The notes under the pieces were generated by a model. The model saw nothing but the letters and a program-made list of their open reading frames with translations, had not been told where the DNA came from and ran no database searches. Below, piece by piece: positions 8,079 to 13,986 of a stretch of DNA of 21,978 nt. The stretch is from JAPLKX01 sp035530195 (GTDB lineage Bacteria > Hydrogenedentota > Hydrogenedentia > Hydrogenedentales > SLHB01). Made by a program: the position numbers and the translations under genes. The stretch covers positions 1-21,978 of the forward strand of contig DATKVG010000221.1 in NCBI GenBank assembly GCA_035530195.1. Reading direction: 5' to 3'. The first letter of the stretch is position 1; the number at the start of each line of letters is the position of its first letter.

Positions 8079-8453
8079 TTACACCCAGATGGCCTTACCC
8101 AGATGGCGGGCCAGCAGTTCCCTCAACTCGTACGCTTCGTGGCGCGTGCTGACGACCTCCGTCACTCCCGCACGCTCGACCGCCTTGGAATCCACGTCCA
8201 AGCTGGTTGCCAGGAACACGGGCAGGTCTTTGGGTACATCGGGGTCGTCGCGCAGCATTCGGCACGTGGTTAAACCATCGAAGACGGGCATCCGCGCGGT
8301 CAGGAACACGGCGTCCGGTTTTTCGTGGAGCGCGGCCTCATAGGCTTCCTGCCCGGTAACCGCCACAACAACCTCGATCCCTTGTCCCGAAAGTTCCGCC
8401 TCCAGGACGTCGAGGGGATCTCCCGGCTCACCCGCAATCAATACTTTGGCCAT
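8079..8453 (-). CDS. Stand-alone pseudo-receiver domain lacking the phospho-acceptor Asp
   Basis: This 124-residue protein is one CheY-like receiver domain with nothing attached. The fold is readable from VLIAGEP at the N-terminus, the DAVFLTARMPVFDGL strand-loop, VFLATS and the STRHEAYEL end. The MP-x-x-DG loop fixes the alignment: the residue four before the Pro, normally the phosphorylated Asp, is Thr52. The N-terminal acidic pair is reduced to Gly-Glu, and the conserved Lys near the end is Arg. Conventional phosphotransfer is therefore unlikely. Such atypical receivers can work as protein-protein switches. No histidine kinase or output domain lies next to it. The start is ATG 8453 with a weak AGG upstream. 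It is divergent from the gene at 8559. Confidence 0.8.
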   Translation of the reverse strand: MAKVLIAGEPGDPLDVLEAELSGQGIEVVVAVTGQEAYEAALHEKPDAVFLTARMPVFDGLTTCRMLRDDPDVPKDLPVFLATSLDVDSKAVERAGVTEVVSTRHEAYELRELLARHLGKAIWV

Positions 8454-8506
8454 GCGCCTATCATATCATCCGCGCCTCATTGGAGCAACGGATTCGGCGC
8501 CTTCGC

Positions 8507-8535
8507 TTGACTTGTATTCACTGCGCGCCTAGAAT
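8507..8535 (+). promoter_or_regulatory. Near-consensus sigma70-type promoter
   Basis: TTGACT (8507-8512) and TAGAAT (8530-8535) are separated by exactly 17 bases. Each hexamer matches five of six consensus positions. Transcription would start near 8542, giving a short leader that contains the GAGGA ribosome binding site and ATG 8559. The fit also argues against the upstream in-frame TTG at 8535 as a start. Confidence 0.75.
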
Positions 8536-8545
8536 TGCTACAGTT

Positions 8546-8550
8546 GAGGA
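8546..8550 (+). promoter_or_regulatory. Ribosome binding site fixing the start at 8559
   Basis: GAGGA sits 8 bases before ATG 8559 and lies downstream of the promoter, so ATG 8559 is preferred over the upstream TTG 8535. Confidence 0.7.
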
Positions 8551-8558
8551 AGTCAAAC

Positions 8559-9392
8559 ATGAAGATAACGGCAACCGCCTTATGCATGGTGTTGTTGTTG
8601 GCCATGCACGCAGCGGCTCAGGTTGACCCACCAGCAGTCCCCACCACCGGCCCCGAATCAGTGCCCGCTCCCACGCCCGCTACTGCCCCGGCCCTGGCAA
8701 CCCCGCCGCCCCTAGGGCCTGCAATGCCCCCGCCGCCGGGATCGGTCCCCGCGCCCGCAATGCCCGGCGTTCCTCCCGGCGTACCGCTTCCGCCGCCGGC
8801 CCCCGTTCCCGCCCCATCCGGGGATGAGATTCACATCAAATCGGGTGCGGTGATTAAGGGAGTTCAAGTTTTGCGGCGATCGCCTCTCGGGGTGGAAGTC
8901 CAAGTCACGCCGGACGTGACGTTTTTTATTCCGCGCAAGCAGGTGGTTGAAATCAAGTATGACAACATCGAGCCGGCCAAGCAGCGTCGGGCTCCCGAAC
9001 TCGCCGAGCATAAACAGGCCACGTTTTTCGGGGCCAAAATCGAGCCGGCCATGTCGGAGAAACTTAACAAGCCCCTGCCCGAGTCATGCCTGAAAAGCGC
9101 TAACCGCGATCTCGTCGACATCATGGCCCTCATCAGCTCCGAGACCGGCGTTAAAATCGAAGTCACCGATGCTGTAAAAAGCCTCGCCCCCAACGAGCGC
9201 CAGTGGGACTACACACTCGCGCCGGGTACAACACTCACGGCGTTGCTTCAGTCAAACCTGCCCGAGCGCTTTACCAACCTCGCCATCGTCTACCAATACG
9301 ACCAGCTTGTGATCACTACCCGCGAAGACGCCGCGGCTCAGGAAAACGTTGAGGCTGAAACCGCTCCGGCTCCAGCCCCCGCCACTCCGTAA
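8559..9392 (+). CDS. Exported Pro-rich protein with a secretin-N-like C-terminal domain
   Basis: A 277-residue protein of unrecognised family. Residues 1-20 are a signal peptide ending AAA. Residues about 23-88 are a flexible Pro/Ala-rich linker with many PAP and PPP groups. Residues about 89-138 form a small beta-rich domain (IHIKSGAVIKGVQVL, then FFIPRKQVVEIKY). Residues about 173-256 read like the short N-terminal (STN/secretin) fold: KSANRDLVDIMALISSETG, then EVTD, then a final VYQYDQLVITTRE strand. A Pro/Ala-rich tail follows. The design suggests a periplasmic protein that reaches through the cell wall and docks on a partner, but no partner secretin is nearby. It has its own strong promoter. 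The domain call for the C-terminal part is inference from pattern only. Confidence 0.75.
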   Translation: MKITATALCMVLLLAMHAAAQVDPPAVPTTGPESVPAPTPATAPALATPPPLGPAMPPPPGSVPAPAMPGVPPGVPLPPPAPVPAPSGDEIHIKSGAVIKGVQVLRRSPLGVEVQVTPDVTFFIPRKQVVEIKYDNIEPAKQRRAPELAEHKQATFFGAKIEPAMSEKLNKPLPESCLKSANRDLVDIMALISSETGVKIEVTDAVKSLAPNERQWDYTLAPGTTLTALLQSNLPERFTNLAIVYQYDQLVITTREDAAAQENVEAETAPAPAPATP

Positions 9393-9502
9393 ATTGTATT
9401 AAGTCTCTTCCTGCGAGTCGAATTCGCCCGCCTGCGGCTGGTCGCGCAGAAATACGTCGGCCGCCGCCAACCCGCTTGGATAATTGCATCAAGGAGACCA
9501 TT

Positions 9503-10810
9503 CTACCGGTGAAGCCGGCGCTTTAATGAAAAAGAACCGGCCAATATCGTCAGGAAAGCGAGAAAGGCAAGCCCGAGTGGGGTGGCCGAATAAAGCGCGC
9601 CCGGCGGGAACACCTCAACATATACCGGGTTGCTGAAGAAGACGGCCTTTTCCGGAGTCTCGTCAGTGACCCTTGCCACGTACTCGCCGGCATCGTCCGG
9701 GATAGTAAGGTTCGTTATTTCCAACAGACGGTCTTGGGCGCCGTCTATTTCATCGCCATCCTTCAACCACTGATACTGAACTGAACCCATTGTCCACACG
9801 GCGGTCACTTCCAACGTAATTGAACTTCCTTCTTCGCGCCAACCGGTCCCGGATTGCGGGCGCGCAATGGCAGACGGAGGTGGAACGGGTTCCGGTATGA
9901 AATCGACAAAGGTCGGCCGGTGGTCGCTGTAGGTATTGGTGAAGCTGGTGTTACTCAGCCCGAAATCCAAAGCCCGTGTGAAGAACATCCCGCCCGAAGG
10001 AACAAGCGGGAGCGTTGAGGTGGTCGCATAAATATAGTCGATCTCGAGTGTTCGACCGTTTTGTTCCGGAAGTTTCTTTATGAATTCGCTTGCCAGCAAA
10101 TCCACGTGCGGAGATGCGTAAGCCGACGATTCGTTATAGTCGCCGGCGAGAAAGATATAAGGAGGTTCGGCCTGGTTCTGCAGCAATTCCTCCACGTAGA
10201 GTCGTTCGGCGCGCCCCTCATATCGCCGGCAGAGGCTTGACGACCAGTGATTGTGGCAGGAGATTACACGGAACGGCAGCGTACGTCCGTCGAGGGTCTC
10301 GAACACGGCTGTCGTGAGATACCTGGCCGTCGGAGCAAACGGGAGATTCGGCCAGACGGCGTTCGGATAATCGGTGTTGTACGTGCTGTACGGCGGCTCG
10401 GTTAAGAATCTCAAAGTTTCGAACTCGAGAAGCCGTACTTTCGTCTCATCATAAACGAAACTGTTATCACTCTCCTCATATACGGCGCTGTACTGCGGCC
10501 CCATATCCTGCACCACCTCTTCCAAGACACTCTTGACCTTGATTTCCTGCAGAGCAAAGACGGCCGCATCAAAGTCCGCCATCAGGGCCGCAAGCGCATC
10601 CAACTGCTCGGGGGTGCGGTGTGGGCGAGATCCCGCAAGATCGCGATCTCCCAAATGCTCGATGTTCCAACCCACAATCCTCAGTTGGCCTTCCGCAGGC
10701 GCGAACGGAAAACTCTCCTGGGCATTGGCTACCGCCAACACGGAGCCATGAGCCGCAAGTATGAAAAACAGCAAGATTCGTAACGCCGGTCTGACAGCAA
10801 AGCATCGCAT
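9503..10810 (-). CDS. Secreted EEP-family hydrolase with Ig-like domain and C-terminal anchor
   Basis: A 435-residue protein in four parts. Residues 1-30 are a signal peptide ending ANA. Residues about 41-305 are an EEP (DNase I-like) domain with VGWNIEHLG (Asn49), LQEIK (Glu89), CHNHW (186-188), AGDYNE (Asp224, Asn226), EIDYIY (Asp258) and YSDHRP (Asp296, His297). Residues about 320-401 are an Ig-like domain (YQWLKDG, then IPDDAGEYVARV). Residues about 409-428 are a membrane helix followed by a basic tail (LKRRLHR), the shape of a C-terminal surface-sorting signal. It probably cleaves phosphodiesters at the cell surface; the substrate is unknown. A strong AAGGAGGG lies about 7 bases before the start. 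It is a different subgroup from the EEP protein at 3473. Confidence 0.87.
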   Translation of the reverse strand: MRCFAVRPALRILLFFILAAHGSVLAVANAQESFPFAPAEGQLRIVGWNIEHLGDRDLAGSRPHRTPEQLDALAALMADFDAAVFALQEIKVKSVLEEVVQDMGPQYSAVYEESDNSFVYDETKVRLLEFETLRFLTEPPYSTYNTDYPNAVWPNLPFAPTARYLTTAVFETLDGRTLPFRVISCHNHWSSSLCRRYEGRAERLYVEELLQNQAEPPYIFLAGDYNESSAYASPHVDLLASEFIKKLPEQNGRTLEIDYIYATTSTLPLVPSGGMFFTRALDFGLSNTSFTNTYSDHRPTFVDFIPEPVPPPSAIARPQSGTGWREEGSSITLEVTAVWTMGSVQYQWLKDGDEIDGAQDRLLEITNLTIPDDAGEYVARVTDETPEKAVFFSNPVYVEVFPPGALYSATPLGLAFLAFLTILAGSFSLKRRLHR

Positions 10811-10902
10811 AGCTCGCCCTCCTTATATTGCCTCTCTTAATCGCCCATAATGCGCAGACCCTGTTTTGTGGTGACGCCTAAGGCGCCTAAGATGCCGCAT
10901 TC

Positions 10903-10970
10903 AGAATCTTTGTTCGTGACCTACCGCCGTCATCTACGCGCCGCACGCAGGTGTCACGAACAAAGATTCT
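10903..10970. repeat. Perfect 18-bp inverted repeat with 32-base loop
   Basis: AGAATCTTTGTTCGTGAC (10903-10920) is exactly reverse-complementary to GTCACGAACAAAGATTCT (10953-10970). The arms are AT-richer than the GC-rich loop between them. The right arm begins at the stop codon of the zinc-ribbon gene, overlapping it by two bases. On the minus strand the structure would form a very stable hairpin at the 3' end of that mRNA, but no U tract follows. No flanking target-site duplication is obvious. It may be a terminator-like hairpin, an mRNA-stabilising element or a small non-autonomous mobile element. Confidence 0.85.
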
Positions 10971-11406
10971 AAGCCGGCCAGGCGTCTTCCGATTCCGGCA
11001 AGACTTCTTCGATATCCTCGGCCAGCGGCGGAGTCACCTCGACAAAGCCAATGTCGGGCTCGCTCTCGACGTCTTCGGCCTCCTCTTCCACCGCCTCCGT
11101 CTCGTCCAAAAGTTCGGCCTCCTCTTCAGCCCCCTCATCTTCCGCGATGTAGAGCGGTACTTCCGCGACGGGCTCCGCCGGCAGAGCGTCGATGCCGGTG
11201 ATTCCCCTTTCTTCATCCACGGGCAGCGGCACCACTGGCCGGCGCACCTTGCGCTTCAACGACGGGCGCCTAACTACCTTGTCATCCGGCGAGCCCACTC
11301 GTATCAGCTCTTCCCCTTCGCAATCCGGGCACTTGTAGCCAAGCTTCTCCGCGCCCCAATCCACAAAACGCTTGCCACACTTGCGGCAGTGGTATTTAAC
11401 GGCCAT
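10969..11406 (-). CDS. Zinc-ribbon protein with long acidic tail
   Basis: A 145-residue protein. The N-terminus holds a four-Cys zinc ribbon: Cys7-x-x-Cys10 and Cys26-x-x-Cys29 (YHCRKCGKRF, then YKCPDCEG). Residues about 45-60 are basic (RRPSLKRKVRRP). Everything from about residue 64 on is highly acidic and low-complexity, with many Glu and Asp residues. Nothing suggests export, so it is probably cytoplasmic; the ribbon could bind nucleic acid or a protein partner. An upstream in-frame ATG (11436) would add ten residues, but AAAGGGA before ATG 11406 supports the shorter form. A perfect extended -10 (TGCTATAAT) lies about 55 bases upstream. The family is not recognised beyond the zinc ribbon. 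Confidence 0.8.
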   Translation of the reverse strand: MAVKYHCRKCGKRFVDWGAEKLGYKCPDCEGEELIRVGSPDDKVVRRPSLKRKVRRPVVPLPVDEERGITGIDALPAEPVAEVPLYIAEDEGAEEEAELLDETEAVEEEAEDVESEPDIGFVEVTPPLAEDIEEVLPESEDAWPA

Positions 11407-11459
11407 CTTAGGTCCCTTTGTGTTCATAATTCGCATTATTCACGCCGCCCATCCGCCAA

Positions 11460-11468
11460 ATTATAGCA
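11460..11468 (-). promoter_or_regulatory. Extended -10 promoter element of the zinc-ribbon gene
   Basis: Read on the minus strand, this is TGCTATAAT, a perfect TGnTATAAT extended -10. The -35 region is poor, as is usual for extended -10 promoters. Transcription would start near 11453, leaving a leader of about 47 bases. Confidence 0.65.
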
Positions 11469-11523
11469 TAACAACTGCCAAATACAAACCCTTTTCGACG
11501 CCTGTTTCTTGTTCGGCGCTTGA

Positions 11524-13836
11524 TTACTCCGGTATCAGATTGTCAGGCCTCGCGGGTCCTGCATACGGTGCGGATCCCGGCTTCTCGCCGGTCTCCGGGA
11601 CAGATATCAGGGCCGGGTCGTCCGTCTGCGGTCCACTGATCAGCCCATAATACCGGCCCAGCCAATATGCTTCGAGCCATGGCGCCGGATCGATAATCAC
11701 GCGCCCGCCGGACCCGCCGTCGTAGGCCAGCCCGTGGATCAACGGCCCCGTCTCTCGGGGCGACATCCCGCGGGTCCCGCCGCCGTACGGCACGTAGCCG
11801 GGTTCGGGGGCCAAATCGTGGCGATACGAGTTTTCGTACGAATAGCTGGCGAGGTCCAGCGGCCACGAACGCAAGTGGTCGACGGCTTCTTGTTCCTCAC
11901 AGTCGTTTCCGGTTATGGCGCCGTACATGAAGTTGTACCAGGGGATATGCTCCATCCGCTTGACTTCCCAACTCCGCTCGATGCTGCGTAACAAGATCGA
12001 CATCAGTTTTGGGTCGGTGTTGTATTTGATGGCCGGCCACAGGCTCTCGAACCCGAGCCGGTCGTCCCATGGCACGACCGTGTCGGGGGGGAAGACGGCC
12101 TTCTGCCGCACGGTGTACTGCTGATAGCCGAACCCGAGCAACTGATCGAGCGCGGGTTGGTACTTGCCATCGCCGGTCAACGCGTTTGCCGCAAGCGTAT
12201 AGGCCAGCGCGTGCAAACCGTTCAGGCCGCGCGATTCCATTCCATATGGCCGCAGCAGGTACTCGGGGTCCCACCGGCCCCATCGGGTGGTCTGGCCATT
12301 GGCGTCGCGCAGTTTCCAGCCGTTTTCCACGATGTGGTCTGTCATCCGGGCGATGTGTTCTGTTGCGCGCGCTTTTTCAGGACCCTGTGCCGCGAAATCG
12401 TGAAACACCGACACGGCATAGTAGTGGGCGCTCACCTCGTCGCTCGACGTGTCGCCTTTCCATTCCCACAGCCCGTCCGGTGTCGGATACCATCGCGCCG
12501 GAAGGCCGCCCGAACCGTGTTTGGCCTTCTCGCCCGCATCGCCCGTATTCGACCAAATCGCGCGCGCAATCAGGCCGCGCACGCCGGTGATCTGTTCCAG
12601 CCAAATCATCGCTTTGAATGCATCGACCGCCTCTTCCCGCGCACGCTCGTCGCCGGTGGCGGCGTATTTGAACGACATCGCCGCGAGGTAAGGCGCCGTA
12701 TGCCCGCCGTCATTGTCGCTGATTTCGCGCAACCACCCGGCGGCCTCGCCGCCCCAGTACAGCTTGTGGATGAAACCCATCCGCTTGTGCCCCCACTCGT
12801 CCAGATGCCGCTCGTAATAGGCCGCCTTTTTTGCGAGCGTATACGGCTCATAGCGGATGATGCCGAGCCCGCCGTTGGTCGCTATGTATACAACGTCCTT
12901 GCCGACCGCGATATCGTTCACGCCGTCGGCCGGCAGCCAGCGGTCGGCCGCAAAATATTGGTACTCGCCGTTGACGCTCCGGATGGCCCCGCGCGTCGTA
13001 CCGATCCAGAGGTCGCTGTCAAATCCCGGCGCCAGGCACGTCGTATCTTCAAACGGCAACCGTTGGTCGCGGCCGATGCTAGTCAACGACATACCGCGCA
13101 ATACGCCCAGACCCCTGTCCGTAGCGATATAAAGCCGGTTGCCCACGCGCACCATGTCGCGCAGGTGTTTCGACGGCAGCATGCCCCAATCCGCGACGTC
13201 CGCCGTCACCGTCTCGCCATCGAGCAGGACCACCTCGTTCGGGCGCAGCCCGTAAAGCGTCCCGGCGTAGGCAGCAATCCGCGTGACGGGCCCGAATTGG
13301 ATCGGCGCGGGGAGGATTTGTGTGCCATCCTCCATCTGGAACGTGGTATCGGGTGACTTGTAGCCGGTCGCGGGTTCAAGGGAGACCATGGCGCCGTTGT
13401 CGTAACGATGCAACTCTTCCCGCGTGGCGCCATAGACCGTCCCAGCCAGTTCGCACACATCGACAAACGGGCGGTTGTCCACTTTCTGCAATTCTGCGCC
13501 GTCGTATCGGTACAAGCCGTCGGCAGCCATGCCCCACAACGCGCCGCCGGCCTCCCGCAGCCGGTTGACATCTTCCGGGGCGCCGTCCACCGCCACCAAG
13601 CTGTCCCCGTCAAGCGATTTCACGCCGTCCGGCGTCGCCACATATAGGACCCCGTCAAACACCGCCACTGACAGGATTCTTCCGGCCTCGATCTTCTCCC
13701 CCACTTCCTGCAGGTACACGTCATCCTGAACGGGCTTCCAGAGGCGGGCCTCCGGCCGAAACGGAAAGTCTTCGGTGTCGGCAAACGCCATACATGCCGA
13801 AAGAATGACTAGCAAAACGATCAAACGGTGTGCCAT
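11524..13836 (-). CDS. Exported beta-propeller / alpha-alpha toroid fusion protein
   Basis: A 770-residue protein with a signal peptide (residues 1-19, ending AFA). Residues about 45-330 are a beta-propeller built from blades resembling the two-component-regulator propeller (Reg_prop) type. Repeating strands include LYVATPDGVKSL (64), LYIATDRGLGVL (235), LWIGTTRGAIRSV (276) and VYIATNGGLGII (316). Residues about 331-735 are helical with Trp- and Tyr-rich loops (WLREISDNDGGHTAPYLAA, WYPTPDGLWEWKGDTSSDE in part), like the (alpha/alpha) toroids of glycoside hydrolases and polysaccharide lyases. I cannot assign a family. Reg_prop propellers usually sit before histidine kinases; here no kinase follows. 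It is probably a periplasmic glycan-binding or glycan-active protein. AAGGAG 8 bases upstream supports the start. The gene is divergent from the M28 peptidase. Confidence 0.8.
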   Translation of the reverse strand: MAHRLIVLLVILSACMAFADTEDFPFRPEARLWKPVQDDVYLQEVGEKIEAGRILSVAVFDGVLYVATPDGVKSLDGDSLVAVDGAPEDVNRLREAGGALWGMAADGLYRYDGAELQKVDNRPFVDVCELAGTVYGATREELHRYDNGAMVSLEPATGYKSPDTTFQMEDGTQILPAPIQFGPVTRIAAYAGTLYGLRPNEVVLLDGETVTADVADWGMLPSKHLRDMVRVGNRLYIATDRGLGVLRGMSLTSIGRDQRLPFEDTTCLAPGFDSDLWIGTTRGAIRSVNGEYQYFAADRWLPADGVNDIAVGKDVVYIATNGGLGIIRYEPYTLAKKAAYYERHLDEWGHKRMGFIHKLYWGGEAAGWLREISDNDGGHTAPYLAAMSFKYAATGDERAREEAVDAFKAMIWLEQITGVRGLIARAIWSNTGDAGEKAKHGSGGLPARWYPTPDGLWEWKGDTSSDEVSAHYYAVSVFHDFAAQGPEKARATEHIARMTDHIVENGWKLRDANGQTTRWGRWDPEYLLRPYGMESRGLNGLHALAYTLAANALTGDGKYQPALDQLLGFGYQQYTVRQKAVFPPDTVVPWDDRLGFESLWPAIKYNTDPKLMSILLRSIERSWEVKRMEHIPWYNFMYGAITGNDCEEQEAVDHLRSWPLDLASYSYENSYRHDLAPEPGYVPYGGGTRGMSPRETGPLIHGLAYDGGSGGRVIIDPAPWLEAYWLGRYYGLISGPQTDDPALISVPETGEKPGSAPYAGPARPDNLIPE

Positions 13837-13952
13837 GTGGAAATCTCCTTACCGTTGTGCCCATTGCCCAAACGCTGGCGGCGCCAGCCTACCACCGGCG
13901 CGCCCGCAACAGCAACTGCACGGTAAAAAAAGCTGAACGCATTCCGCGTTCG

Positions 13953-13961
13953 TGTTATATT
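13953..13961 (+). promoter_or_regulatory. Extended -10 promoter element of the M28 peptidase gene
   Basis: TGTTATATT fits the TGnTATAAT extended -10 pattern with one mismatch. A weak -35 (CTGAAC, 13933-13938) lies 17 bases upstream. The inferred start of transcription near 13968 leaves ATG 13987 with its GGAGG site as the natural start codon. Confidence 0.55.
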
Positions 13962-13976
13962 GGCGCAACTCATGGC

Positions 13977-13981
13977 GGAGG
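13977..13981 (+). promoter_or_regulatory. Ribosome binding site deciding the M28 start
   Basis: GGAGG lies 5 bases before ATG 13987. In-frame alternatives at TTG 13960 and ATG 13972 lack such a site and lie at or before the likely 5' end of the mRNA. Confidence 0.65.
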
Positions 13982-13986
13982 CATCC

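Noticed and set aside
8079..8453. Normal CheY-type response regulator
   Set aside because: The phospho-acceptor Asp, one acidic residue and the conserved Lys are all replaced.
12157..13356. Plus-strand open frame of 399 codons
   Set aside because: It is antisense to the propeller-toroid gene; the translation is rich in Arg, Val and His without any domain pattern.
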